DNA from: Tetrapyrgos nigripes
Lineage: Eukaryota > Basidiomycota > Agaricomycetes > Agaricales > Campanellaceae
Assembly (NCBI GenBank): GCA_013368315.1
Contig: JAACJM010000033.1
Coordinates: 248,001-312,000, forward strand
DNA length: 64,000 bases
Direction: 5' to 3'
Shown: piece after piece, positions 1 through 10,984 of the stretch
How positions within the stretch are numbered: position 1 is the first letter of the stretch
Layout: every line of letters begins with the position of its first letter
Made by a program: the position numbers and the translations under genes
Notes under the pieces: generated by a model
What the model was told of the DNA's origin: nothing
The model's database searches: none
The model's input: the letters and a program-made list of their open reading frames with translations, nothing else

Positions 1-2
1 GC

Positions 3-477
3 TGATACACTCAATAACCACCCAAGTCACACACTGAGAGAGAATGGATACAAACCAGATAGATTGAGAGAGATATAGATGAGATAGAGAGAAAGGAGAC
101 GAGTAGGCTGACTAGGCTCTACACTGTGTAGTAGTAGTACAGAGCTGAGACGAAGTGAATGAACTGGGGAATCAGTTATAAAAGATTTCAAGTATATATG
201 AGAAATGTGAAGAGATGAGAAAAATAAGTAAAAATAGAACGGTGCCATATGGTTGAGAAAGATAGAAAGATTGAATCAATCAAGTCAAAAATAGGAAGAA
301 TGGATAAGAGATAAGAAAGATAGGAAGATCAATTGACAGTTATTATAGAGTTTGACAGGTTTTATAAGGTTCAAAGTCAGGTTTATCAAGGAAATGCAAT
401 AGACGAGTGATCAGAAAATGGGTTCAATAATGAGGTAGAAGAAGGAGGAGGATAAAGAACTGTAGCAGTTCGTGACA
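3..477 (-). repeat. solo LTR of a chromovirus (same clade as the LTRs at 34.3/41.3-41.7 kb and 59.5 kb)
   Basis: Read on the minus strand it starts TGTCACGAACTGC and ends GAGTGTATCA. It aligns along its length with the LTR of the chromovirus remnant at 34323-34382 plus 41258-41676 (479 bp against 475 bp here). There is no purine tract next to its 5' end and no element body beside it, so it is best read as a solo LTR. The target duplication cannot be checked because the left flank is outside the window. Confidence 0.8.
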
Positions 478-2232
478 GTGGAAGGGACAAAAGGACACGT
501 CATCCACATTGCACAAAGCAGAGCTTGAATGTTGCAGAGTTTGAAAGAGCTGGTTTAGAGCTGGAAAAGGACAACGAGTTTGGACTTAGAAAAAAAAAGA
601 GATGGCGCGATGACAGGGAATTCGAGGATGATAGATAGAATACGAAGAGGAAACCACTCTCTGTACGAGAGGATTCAATGGCGGAACTACTCAGATATGC
701 TTGCCATCAATCTGACCAAGTTCGAGGATTTCTGAAAAGTCCTTGCCATATCAGATTTTATCTGTACAACTCAGTACAACTCGTATCTACTCAGAAATTT
801 CAACATCCAGTCGGATCTCGTCTGTGTCATTTTTCACTGGGCTTTATCCCCCATCTGAACTAGTCTTCGCCCAGTCAAAGTGCTACTCCATCTCGTCTTT
901 ACTTTGATTATACTTCTTTTGCTTCTTCTTTGAGGATTCAGTTCCACTAGATCTACTGTGAGAGCTTTAGCATCTCCTTACCCCTGAACTAAACACCTCG
1001 TCTTGAGTGGAAGGTAGTTGTTGGTTGAGTCATTTGCCTTTGACCCCACACTTGGTGTCTCAGCAGTTACACCTGAATGGGGGCCAGGTTTTTCACCCTG
1101 ACATCTTATAGACACACTGGGTGAAAGCTCTTGTCCATTGTCCTTGTCATTCCCTTTACTAGAACCCACATATCTATAAGCACCATGTACCCTTAGCTAG
1201 TGTCCGTTGTCAAAAAGTTCCCACTCAGGCTCCACCCTTTCTTTTGGGTGGGGTCACATCTCCTTTGGCTAAAATCTTGTGTGAGCAAGTTGAGCTGTCT
1301 GACCCCATTCCAGATGGACAAGTGCATCAGCAGTTTAGATTTATGTTCAGCCAAAAAAATTTCTCTGCAGACTGCGGCTTGTCAATTCCCGCCATTTCAC
1401 TATTCCTCAATAATAAATTCTCAAGTACCTTGAAAATGTCTTCAGCCCAAGTGGAGGCTTTGTGAAGACCTTAAAGTCTGGTTGGAATTTCAAGGTGTGG
1501 ATGATGATCCTCTAACCTTGGAGAGGCAATACTTGATTTTTGGCCTTATAAACGGGAATAAGAATTTACGAAATCCAGGTCATTGAGTACCTTGACAATG
1601 ACTTAAATCCTTTCTCATCTTTGAAATGTCACCAATCATTTAGGTACCTTTAAATGCTTTAAAAATCATTTATTCATGTCTAAATCTTTAACAGCAAAGG
1701 CAAGGACCCAGACACCTTTATTGGTAACTGGGCTTTTGCTGATGGTAGTGATAAGTATTAGGGTATCTGCAGGTCCCTGCAGAGGGTCCCCACAGATTTC
1801 TGATACCTGCTGTCATTGCTCTGATGTAGTGTAGTTGATGTACTCTACATGCATAGTTATTCAAATTCCCTTATTCCCCAGCAAACGAGGCCCGAGTCCG
1901 TCGTATCCGACTGCTTGACACACCCCCAAACTTCAACATCCTCCTTTCCACTTCCTTTCCTGGCCTCTCCAGTTTGCTATCTTCACTTGTGTAGCACATG
2001 CTGTCTGCGTCATCTCGTCACTAGCCTCTGTTTCACTGATGCAGAAGACTCATGTCAGTGAGCTAAACGGGCCAGATATCTGAACCCATGTCTTCCCATC
2101 TCCAAATCCGAGTTCTGCATCTGGCACAGCTGAACCTGGCTGAACTGCAGGGAGGCATATGTTAGTCTGTAGGGCTTTCAGGAATGGCTTGCCTCCTTCC
2201 CTCTGTGGTTCTTCATTAACCCTGGGGGAAGA
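478..2232. other. no gene recognised; repeat-like sequence
   Basis: Only short, unsupported reading frames occur here. One block near 1060-1110 resembles a block near 57980-58030 (shared core CCTGAATGGGGGC), so part of the stretch is a dispersed repeat. A short open stretch at about 1443-1580 (WLEFQGVDDDPLTLERQY) looks protein-like but has no start and no neighbouring exon that I could join. I assign no function. Confidence 0.5.
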
Positions 2233-2636
2233 TGAATAATAAAGCAGCAACTATTCAGTATAGGGTGACCAGTCAATAGAGCTCACCAAGTAGAGTGCTG
2301 AGGAGAAAGCTAGTAGAGCTTAGATGCGAATTGCTTGAAGAGCAGATAGAACTAGATATTGTTCTGTAGTAACTACGGCTTTACAGAGAGCTTTTATACT
2401 AGATAAAGAGCATGTAATTACTACTATCTACATCGTCCATGGACATACTTAGAGACTAAGAGGATATTGCCATTGGCCATACTGCTATCTACAGAGATAT
2501 CACTACATAGTAAAAGATAAGAGTAATGTCCAGAGAATGTCCTGGAGGACTAGCCATACTTATAACTACATAGAAGTTTCATAATAACTCCATATAGAAT
2601 CATAGTTACTATACATGGAAGGTATATATTTCAACA
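2233..2636 (-). repeat. putative solo LTR, copia-like
   Basis: On the minus strand the stretch begins TGTTGAAATATATACC, has a TATA-like CTAGTATAAAAGC about halfway, and ends TTATTATTCA. Composition and layout are those of a short copia-type LTR. I found no matching second LTR, PBS or purine tract, and no clear target duplication, so the ends are approximate. Confidence 0.4.
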
Positions 2637-2900
2637 ACAAAGGGATTTTGTTGATTTGAGAGGGTAGCTACTTTCTCCCTCACAAGAGGTTTTAAATATC
2701 TCCCTGCCAGGCCTTTCTGTTGTACTTACATGTAGTTGCCATTGATATGACCGCACAAACTTTTCATCTTTTGTCCGGTCTTTGTTCTCCTTAGGCCCAG
2801 GGCTTTCACGAGCAAGACGTGAGCTGGCTGAAAGGACAGGTGGCAAGATCATTAATAGGCTAGGCAAATATTCCGATAATTAATGAATACCAAGGTACGA

Positions 2901-5578
2901 TCACAATCTCTCCGCACAAATTGAATGGAAAACAATCGCTAATCCTGGGGTCGAAATCATCTCCGTGTTGGACGCCGCAAATAGCTGATCAATCTGGTCA
3001 GACGTCATTCCAGAAGCCTGCAACAATAATGGCTTCGTAGAACTCATGAGCCGCGTGATGATAATCCTCATCTTGTTACCAAAATTCTGTCGAGCAGGGT
3101 CCCAAGGTCCAATTGGGACCCACATATCCCGACGGTGAACGGCAAACAGATTAGAGCTTGCCACCAGACCGGCGAGATTGTGTGCTACGGGAGTAATTCC
3201 CCGGTTGGTAAGACAGTTCGTGAGGATCGTAAAGTACTGGACGAGTGCCATCTGGGCCGGATCGGGGTGGGGAGCATTTTCAACGAAGGTGGGATAGACG
3301 GCCCACTCTCCTGCTAGGAATAATCCTCTTCGTCTTAAAATACGAGCCGCCTCGATGATGATTGATTGATAGTAATTGCGAACCTACGTGTATGATTAGT
3401 GGCTCGTTCCTCGTAGGATTAGAAAACGTCAAGATTACCGTCATGTCAGTAGTCCGAGCGTGGACCATGGTTACCGATGCGTCCTCAAACCGGGTGCCTT
3501 GACTAATCTCCGAATCCAGCTCGAACTGTACATTGTCGAGATGATCCCTGTTTGTCATAGGGACTGTTTGGAAAGGGTTAGCGCTTCTGCTCTTAGGAGT
3601 GATTGCGTCAAGACCTACCTATCTCGAGTCCGTAGAATTGAACATGGGGAAATTCTTCTCCCATCTCCAACGTCCTGTGAAGAGACTCGGTTTATCATAA
3701 GCTGAGAGATCAAATCAGCACACTCACCATCTTCCAGTACCATGGGCTAAGTCGACCACGATCTTTCCTTCTACATCATGGGCAAGAACGGCTTGAACGA
3801 TATCGGGAAATATATAATTATGACCATGGATCTCTCGTAGCAGACTGTGTTGAGTATCTAGTCTCTGCAATCAACAAGTTTAGACCTGAATAGATGAATA
3901 CAGAGACTGAGAACCGTACCTGGATCTCCCACCCGTCGCAGGGAAGTGGATAGGGAGACTTGGGATCTGCATGAAAGACACGATCATCCCGTTCGATAAA
4001 GTAGTTGGGAATATCATCCTCGTCAACATCTCCCAGGGTGTGTTGGGCATCCAGCCTCTGCAATCAACAAGTTTAGACCTGAATAGATGAATACAGAGAC
4101 TGATGACAGTACCTGTATCTCCTGCCCGTCGCAGGGAAGTGGATAGGTTGAACCGAAAGAGGAAACAGCGGGCGCTATGACAGAGTCCCCTTCATTGGAG
4201 GAGGACTTCGACGTCAGTGAAAGAGAAGACAGCGAGGAAGTGGCAGAGGAGACACCAGTTTCCACTTCTTCATCGCTAGAAATGTCCTCTATTCCCACAG
4301 CGAATTCCAATGCTGTTGCTTGCTTCGTGGAAAAGGGGAGAAGATTCTTCAATTCCGAGCTGGCACTGCAGATGAGCATGATTAACTTTAGGAATCACCA
4401 ATTGGAGGGGAGCAAGGTACCCACCTTTGAAGGACCGTGACTAGTTTCTTGAATGTTCTGAAGAATTCGGCGACAGGTTCGTCGGAACATTGCAAGTGCT
4501 TCCAGGAGTCTCGAACCCAATCATAAAGACCAGCTAGCAGAGTCCTCAGAAAATCATCCGTCCCTTCGACGTCTACGTCATCTACGGCAATTCGTTGGTT
4601 ATCACTGCTGGTGATGTCTTCAACAAGTACTAGGGCCCTCTCGCACATTTTCTTGGCGATGTAGACTTGGTTTGCATCCGGTCCGGTATTAGGAAGCATT
4701 TTCCAAAACGTAGGACGTTGTAAAATTTTCGCCAAAAATCTGACCGCAAGATATCCAAGAAAAGCGCCCTCTGATCCTTGACTGTCACTATGGTTCATGA
4801 GCGGTGCGTAAGTACTTGATCTAAAAATACTACATCACGTACCCGCAAAAGTTGAGTAGTTGTTGGATAGTGCAATACTGCTCAGAGGCTCTACCAAGCA
4901 CGCAAGGAGATGTCTGTTCGATTATGGCGGACACAGTGGTGCATGAAATAGCAACCAAGGCGAAATTTTTGAAGAAAAGGCACCTCTGTTCCTCGACATC
5001 ACGATGGGGGTAGAGATCACGAAGCAGTCGCTCCAGTTCCTCCTCTTTCGCTTTCCACTCCTTCACATCAGGTTTGTTCGCATGAAGAAGCATGCACCTA
5101 ATACCGGGGTACTTCGTCACCAACATGATTATACACTCAAAAGTCTGGAGAAGCGTTAGGTTTGTTTTCCGTCTAAGTTTGGGTATCAAAACCACTATCT
5201 TCTGATCTCGTTAGCCGAAACTTACTGATCAGCATACCGTATAAGTTTACGGCATAGATGCTCCAGCTTGCGGATATCTCGAGGAGACTCGTTGGGCATG
5301 CCTTTGTGAAAATCGTACAAGCTATTCAGGACTGAATCACAGTCCTTTTCGAAGATCTCCGCAATTGCGTCGGCGGCAGAACGAGGACCCATGCGGAAGG
5401 CACGTGTGACCCGGTCCTCGATAGGCTTGATCAATGTTTCTCCCATCCCGTACATTTTGCTCATAAGTCCTCCAGGACCAAGACGGCGCGCAATGGCATT
5501 GCTGGAAAGAGGATTAAGGGGAATGGGGATACCAGATCCGTCTGTGACCAAGAGTGGTGGCGAGATGGAGGTCATCAT
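2901..5578 (-). CDS. SAM-dependent methyltransferase with long unknown N-terminal region
   Basis: Nine exons join in one frame (5578-5251, 5194-4843, 4787-4425, 4365-4113, 4057-3920, 3864-3728, 3674-3619, 3563-3439, 3383-2901), giving 2235 nt or 744 residues. The introns are 53-59 nt. The C-terminal third is a class I methyltransferase of the fungal LaeA/Tam-like type. It has the entry motif YPLPCDGWEIQRLDTQH, a SAM loop VVDLAHGTG at about residues 514-522, an acidic strand end GLEIVP, then FEDASVTMVHAR, and a tail with GLFLAGEW and WVPIGPW. It probably methylates a small molecule or protein; the substrate cannot be told. Residues 1-430 match nothing I recognise; they are mostly helical-looking and end in a Ser-rich linker. 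The linker leads into a duplicated copy of the entry motif. Joining the two halves rests on a continuous frame and good splice sites. Two separate genes is the alternative. Confidence 0.85.
3862..4147 (-). repeat. internal tandem duplication spanning an exon end, an intron and the next exon start
   Basis: Segments 3862-3954 and 4055-4147 are both 93 bp and differ at about seven positions. Each holds the end of an exon coding YPLPCDG(W/Q)EIQ, a 55-nt intron and the first base(s) of the next exon coding RLD(A/T)QH. Both copies are in frame, so the methyltransferase carries its entry motif twice. Confidence 0.9.
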
Positions 5579-5732
5579 GAGCCGTCAACATGAGTGGACC
5601 TTCCAGCTGACATTGTGTTTAAGACGCATCGAGTTGGCTGCGGGCGAATGTCGAACGATGTTTGTAATATGACTCGCATCTTTAGGTTATACTTAGCCGA
5701 GGTAGCTCGATTGCCGAGATCCTGTACGTAAT

Positions 5733-5939
5733 CTCAGCGGACGGCGATGGGTATTTGCCATCCATTTTTGTGCAACCTTAAATCTCGAACTTCTGCTCGG
5801 TGCCGGAACTACCCCATATGGAATTCCGGCCCCAAAACGGTCCCATATGGGGTATGTTCAGCCTGCAAAAACTACTCTGAAAGATTTGAGATTTATGCCT
5901 GCAAAAATGGCTGGCAAATACCCATTGCCGTCCGCAGTG
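5733..5939. mobile_element. MITE A, CACTA-like, 207 bp
   Basis: The ends are inverted repeats of about 28 bp: the left starts CTCAGCGGACGGCGATGGG and the right (reversed) CACTGCGGACGGCAATGGG. The element is flanked by a 3-bp duplication AAT at 5730-5732 and 5940-5942. Inside is a palindromic block around CCATATGG. CACTG-type ends with a 3-bp duplication fit the CACTA (EnSpm) superfamily. There is no coding capacity. A partial relative starts at 52919. Confidence 0.8.
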
Positions 5940-6020
5940 AATGTAAGCGCCTGCGGCCACAGGTCACGTGCGTCACGTGAGATTCCCATGGTATTTCCCT
6001 CTCTGGCGCGTGGTAAGTTA

Positions 6021-6229
6021 CACCTTGGGCAGCAATGCATATTTGGAAAGATCTTTTGGGCAAACATAAATGATGAATTTATGCTTGGCGCCGGAGCTAC
6101 TCCATATGGCTGCTTGGCATCAAATCAGTCCCATATGGAGTAGACCCGGGTGAGCAAAAATGGCACTGAAAAATCCAAAATTTAAGTTTGCACAGAGATC
6201 TTTGGAAATATCTAACGCTGCCCAAGGTG
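6021..6229. mobile_element. MITE B, CACTA-like, 209 bp
   Basis: Inverted ends CACCTTGGGCAGC are flanked by a 3-bp duplication TTA (6018-6020, 6230-6232). The centre holds the same palindromic design as MITE A (GGAGCTACTCCATATGG and its reverse form), and size and layout match. It is a related non-autonomous family 81 bp away from MITE A. Confidence 0.75.
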
Positions 6230-6314
6230 TTACTCATGCTGAGGTGTTTACTGACTAATATTACTCCTTATGGTAATGATATCGCGTGGTGTTGAGCAGG
6301 CTATGTTCTATATA

Positions 6315-6487
6315 CAGTCAAATATCTCATAATGCATAGGGTTCATTCCCAAAAATCCTTATGCATTTTGACATTTATGCATTATGAGATAAGATTTTGG
6401 CAGGGAAAGGCCATTTTGCCTCACCAAAACCTTATGCATTTTGACATTTATGCACTATGAGATAATGCATTATGAGATATTCGACTG
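6315..6487. mobile_element. TA-flanked MITE, pogo/Tc1-like, 173 bp
   Basis: The ends CAGTCAAATATCTCATAATG and, reversed, CAGTCGAATATCTCATAATG differ at one base. TA lies on both sides (6313-6314, 6488-6489). Two internal direct copies of CCTTATGCATTTTGACATTT are present. TIR start CAGTC plus a TA duplication fit the Tc1/mariner-pogo group. It is non-coding. Confidence 0.8.
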
Positions 6488-6489
6488 TA

Positions 6490-6673
6490 CATAGCGGCAA
6501 CTGCATACTTACCTGGGGATGTAAAAGTGCTTGTTAGAGCAGTTTGTTAGAGGTTAAAAGCAATGAGATGTAGGAGAATTCCTTGCTATTAGAGGGCAAA
6601 CTACAAGCCCTTTTATACTGTTCTAGAGGTACATACATGTGACTATCTAAGAACAATGAGCTACAAACAATAA
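6490..6673. other. no gene; LTR-like AT-rich stretch
   Basis: The stretch holds CCCTTTTATACTG, a TATA-like motif, and is otherwise unremarkable. It could be a solo-LTR remnant, but I found no partner. Confidence 0.3.
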
Positions 6674-6910
6674 GATAAGGACAATAAGTTTACTGTCGAG
6701 GACGGAGAGGATGTATGGGAGGTCTGGGATCGGGTGCTGAACGGGATACTTCAACGACCATCTGAAGAGATAGTTAAGCTGATAAAAGGCGGCGATGAAG
6801 GCGTGAGGGCACTATACCGTGTCTTTGTGTATTTGACAAAGAACGGAGTCAAGTTTACACTTCTTGAAGGGAAAGTGGGGCGAATAATAGGTGCTATAGA
6901 AGAAAGGTGA
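6674..6910 (+). pseudogene. unrecognised coding fragment, 78 codons
   Basis: An open frame without an ATG reads, in part, VWEVWDRVLNGILQ, LIKGGDEGVRALYRVFVYLT and LLEGKVGRIIGAIEER, which is clearly protein-like. It ends at AG/GTGAGT, a good splice donor. An acceptor GATGCAG follows about 55 nt later and leads to a short last exon. The upstream part is missing or replaced by repeats, so I read it as the tail of a broken gene. I do not recognise the family. Confidence 0.4.
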
Positions 6911-7309
6911 GTGAATAAAACACTCTCATACATGATGATACTGTACACTGGTGATGCAGAGAAAGGATGACGCGTACACCCGCGCGACCGACCTTCCATA
7001 TATAGTAGCTTAGTCAGCATGTCGGTCGGTCTTGTGAACGATGGCTTTAAAAAAATTTCGACCCAATATAACAGGTTCAAATTCCGGTCACCGCTTGTCA
7101 ACACGTGGTTAGTTGGGTTGCCCAACGTTGTTCTCGAGGATGCAGCAGAGCACCCTATCCCGCTCTCTACATTGTCCTCCGCTCCCTGTACTGTGCTTAA
7201 TCACTTCTAATCTCATTTTATTGTCCTATAATTCCCTTATTTTCTTGTATAACTCTATTCCATCATCTCAGTCCAGTCCAATCATTCATCATGGAATTCA
7301 TCCCGGTCA

Positions 7310-8161
7310 CTTTCCCTACTCCTGACTTGCTCCTGACAGCTCCTCTGTCAACATCGTGAACTGTACCCAATCTACTACAAAGCAAAAGTGCGGACATCCA
7401 AGAGGCTTCAAGAACAAGCCAAAGAGTAATCAAATCTAAGATGACTCTGAAAGTAGCAATGACAAACACAACAAACCACCAACAAACCACCTCAAAAAAG
7501 ACCACCAGGATGGCTCCAGATATCAGCCACCAATCCCACGTGAAATGTGTCTCTGCTATCTATGTGAACAAGAGGTTGAATCTCCAGAACATGCTCTCCT
7601 GCTCTGTCAATTTTCCCAAGAGGTTATTGACATCCGTCAATCAACAATCACACACTTATCCCCCTTTCATCCTGATCTACCCGCTCACAACAGCTTTAAC
7701 ACTCACAACACATTACACTTCCTACACAAAATCATCTTTCACTATGATACCATTGATATCGTAGCAAAGTTCATATATGACATTCTTGAGATCTTCTACT
7801 CTAAACCCATCTATATACCCCCTCAATAACACTGCTACAGCTGCACCTATTATTATCTCCAGGTCTCATTCACCCACTTTTCTCTCTCAATTCTCCACTC
7901 TCATCCTTGTCCCACACTCCCACCCCTTAAATCTCTCACTTGGTAGCACACCACCAAACACAATTCGACATTTTTGAGTTGGCTATGTAAGTTCCTGACC
8001 TAAATACCTGCCATGGGACTACCGTCACAAAGTTGATGTGATCGATTTCATTGGTAAGGACTTAGAGTAGATGTAGGCCGTGACGGGCTATAACATGTCT
8101 ACACCCGGCTTGCTCGTAGAGGACCACGCCGTGTAATTCTATCTATCTATCTATCTATCTA
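7310..8161 (+). mobile_element. 3' end of a non-LTR retrotransposon (LINE) relic
   Basis: Three things agree. A coding relic at 7442-7829 has a C-terminal zinc-knuckle-like motif CYLCEQEVESPEHALLLC, typical of the end of LINE reverse-transcriptase ORFs. It is followed by about 330 nt of non-coding sequence. The stretch ends in a short tandem run of TCTA (about six copies, 8137-8161), as fungal LINE tails often do. Upstream of the zinc motif, after a stop, lies an AT-hook-like GHPRGFKNKPKSN. The 5' end is not found, so the left limit is approximate. Confidence 0.6.
7545..7829 (+). pseudogene. C-terminal relic of a LINE reverse transcriptase
   Basis: The 94 codons contain C-x2-C...H-x4-C (CYLCEQEVESPEHALLLC), a form found after the RT domain of many fungal LINEs. 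The frame is open upstream to about 7442, then meets a stop. No RT core motifs are present, so the piece is 5'-truncated and inactive. Confidence 0.55.
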
Positions 8162-8184
8162 GCCACAGGATAGTGTGTCACACC

Positions 8185-8277
8185 CAGTGCTCAAAAGTTA
8201 GATCGAAAACTTATCGGAAGCGATCCGATTCGTTTGGCTCAGCTTCCGATAAGTTCCAAACTAACTTTTGACCACTG
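8185..8277. mobile_element. 93-bp hairpin MITE, hAT-like ends
   Basis: The ends CAGTGCTCAAAAGTTAG and, reversed, CAGTGGTCAAAAGTTAG are followed by the shared AACTTATCGGAAGC, so nearly the whole element folds into one hairpin. CAGTG ends suggest hAT, but I could not see a matching 8-bp target duplication. Confidence 0.6.
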
Positions 8278-8425
8278 AGCATTGGTAACTGATGGGTGTG
8301 TGTAAAAGGTTGGAGGTAGGCGCTGGCACACCTCACACTGACTCAGATTAACAAGACTATATGATTTCCACGTTTTAGGGTGCCCTCTCTGCCTCGACAT
8401 TAAATCTAGATGTATCCAAGTCACG

Positions 8426-9722
8426 TCAGCACATCCGCGCAATGGCTCCACAATCCTCGTGGATCAGCTTCTCTTCATGATAGACTCGATCATATAGATG
8501 TGAATGCCGCAATCCATACTTGCGGAACACTTTGATGACGGACATGAATGGCACCACAACGAGGGCAAGGGCTAGAATCTGGTAGCGTCAGGTACTCGGA
8601 TATTTCGACGGCCTCAGGGAATTACCTACCTGACCATACTGCCAGTCGTTAACAGGTCGGATTCTATTCCAAAAAAGCAACAGTTCGGTATTCATGACCG
8701 CGAGAGCCCATAGAATCGTGGTCGCAATTAATTCAAGACTCATGCTCCACGCAATACCGCTATCGTAGCCTCTGGGTTTGGGGACCTGAATGAGTAGATG
8801 ATAGATTATGAGCGTGGAGTTTCGGGAGCTCTATGAATAGTGACTGCGCTCACCTGCACTGGAGGTGTCATTCTGGAAGAATCGACAACGATGTCATGAG
8901 GTCCAGAAATAGAAACAGGGTTTTCATCATCGTCAGTCACAACAATAGGCCTCTTCTTTTGTTGTTTCCTTCGAATGACTCTGCGAGTTATTGCCTTGAC
9001 CTTGGAGGGAGTGTAATCCTTCAGTGTCATGGCCGTATACAACACGACAACGATCGCCGTAACAGTCCAACCAAAGGTTCGTCCCGCCTTTAGGGCATTG
9101 AATGGCCGAAACAGAACCACCACTGCATTCTTGTTACAAGCTGGATCACTTCCGAACTTCGGTGCAGTTGCGAGCAGGCAAAAAGCAAATCCGAACGCAA
9201 AGTAACTCTGCATAACAGATACGATTCCCAGGTATTGGGATCTTGAGCCCTCCTTGAATGCCTTGCCGCATTTTGTGCATGATCGTCCTTGTATACGGCT
9301 CAAAGCGGGCAGGGAGAAAACAATGGTGACCCAAGATATATAAATCAAGTAGAACACAACAAGGGCACTAGAGGCAGGAGAGTTCGATGAGCAATCAAGG
9401 CATTCGATGGAAACGCGACCTACTCGTGGAAGCTGATGGACGCAGGCGACTCATTGAATGCTAGGATCAAAGTAGTGGCGACCATCGCCATATTGGTTGC
9501 GATAAGGGTGTATAGAGCGGTGGAAATTTCTCCGACAGATGTTGATCTTGCCACTAACCAAGCTATATATGAACATGGACACTGAGTGAAGCCAGAAGAG
9601 GGGATAACATTCCAAAACTGACCAATGAATATCGTCTGTAGGTAGAAAGAGAGACGAACACCAATGCCCCCGACGTCTGTGTTTAGCGGTGGCCCGCTTG
9701 GATATGAACAAGTTGTCGTCAT
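8426..9722 (-). CDS. multi-pass membrane protein, unknown function
   Basis: Five exons (9722-9623, 9562-9424, 9367-8854, 8785-8630, 8578-8426) give 1062 nt, 353 residues, in one frame with introns of 51-68 nt. About seven hydrophobic helices can be picked out, for example ALYTLIATNMAMVATTLILAF, YISWVTIVFSLPAL, VMQSYFAFGFAFCLL, TFGWTVTAIVVVLYTAMTL and ILALALVVVPFMSVIKVF. A long basic loop rich in Arg and Lys separates helices five and six. A C-x2-C pair (CTKCGKAF) lies in another loop. The seven-helix layout would allow a receptor-like or transporter-like role, but I see no family signature. The first intron is a multiple of three and could be retained. Confidence 0.75.
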
Positions 9723-9868
9723 AGAAAGGAGATGAAGTATGGAATATTGGATTTCGGGTTCTGATCTTATAACGAGTATTGCAGGCAGCAGTGCAGCTGG
9801 ATAACACCTCTATGACACGTTTACGTTACTCGCTGAAAGCACCCGAAACCTAGAAGTTCCGAATCATC

Positions 9869-9869
<1 letters not shown>

Positions 9870-9919
<50 letters not shown>
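9870..9919. repeat. compound microsatellite (CA)n-(TA)n
   Basis: About 16 CA units run straight into about nine TA units. The run is flanked by the short inverted pair ATCATCAAC / GTTGATGAT. Confidence 0.95.
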
Positions 9920-10066
9920 CTAACACACGTTGATGATGTCTGGATCGACGACATGAGGACTTCGGCTGATTCACGAGACCAGATGCACTACCAACAAAAC
10001 GGACATAACGAAAATTCGCGTAGGGACCAAAATCATGCAACTCGCGGATTTTCGTTGCTCACCTTT

Positions 10067-10984
10067 CACTGGAGGCGAGCTCATGGGAAGCCAGCTTCTG
10101 GCTTCCTCACGGGAAGCTGACACAGAGCCGACCTTTCAACCCTTCCGGTGATCAAACCTGTAGTGCCCAAGTAAACTTCGGCACTTTTTGCCCTCAAGGC
10201 GTAATGTTTCCCCCTTTGATGGGCCGTGGGCCAGGCCCGGAGTTCCATTGTTCTTACTCCGGAAGTGCCTTTGTTACATTTGGCCTCTGATTGAAGTTGT
10301 GAGTGTCGTTAGACTATGGAAGCCTCAGAACCTTCATGACGCAAAGTTAACATGAGATATGAGCTCTTAGATACCATGTAATAATACAAAAATGAGGAGT
10401 ATAGACTGTAAACATTAACCTGATATAAAGACCTCAAAAATACGAAGGCACTAAACTATGCGGCTATATCCTTCCTAACTCAGATTAGCACAGAACAGGC
10501 ATCAGGTCCTGGAAGAACCACAACACAACCCTGAAAGATATGCAAGTTAGCAAAACAGACCACTGAAGGCACACTACAAAAGCAAACTGACAGAAAAAAT
10601 ACATACATAGACACAAAGTGTAAACATCTATGTATCATCAGTCTGTATAACGAGACTACAGCAACTAAAGGATTGTAGGAGAGAGAGAGAACTGAGCGGG
10701 CCTGAGATGAGGGGAAGGGTGAGCACTCGCAAGCAGTGGCGGTGGTGGTGGTGGTGGTTGCGTTGAAAGAAGAACGAGCAAATAAACAAAACACATGGGA
10801 TGGCTTTCGGAGGCTGCACAGACGCCGGATGGCCGACCAGAAGCCCCATTGGGACGTTACGTGTTGAGGGTGAAGTTTACCTGGGCCCTGCAGGTTTGAT
10901 CACCGGATGAGTTGAAAGGTCGGCTCTGTGTTGGCTTCCCGTGAGGAAGCCAGAGGCTGGCTTCCCATGAGCTCGCCTCCAGTG
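10067..10984. mobile_element. CACTA-like DNA element with about 112-bp terminal inverted repeats, 918 bp
   Basis: The left end starts CACTGGAGGCGAGCTCATGG and the right end, reversed, starts identically. Similarity continues for roughly 112 bp with a handful of mismatches. A 3-bp duplication TTT flanks the element (10064-10066, 10985-10987). CACTG ends with a 3-bp duplication are CACTA-type. The interior has no convincing gene, so it is a non-autonomous derivative. Each TIR also contains its own small inverted repeat around GCTTCC. Confidence 0.85.

Noticed and set aside
5195..5226. Alternative donor GTAAGT for the first intron of the methyltransferase gene
   Set aside because: It would give a 31-nt intron and the wrong phase; donor GTAAAC gives 56 nt, a CTAAC branch site and the correct frame.
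7060..7095. B-box-like GGTTCAAATTCC suggesting a tRNA
   Set aside because: No A box at proper spacing and no acceptor stem.
10480..10794. 104-codon ORF inside the CACTA-like element
   Set aside because: Low-complexity Thr run and no transposase motif; likely chance.
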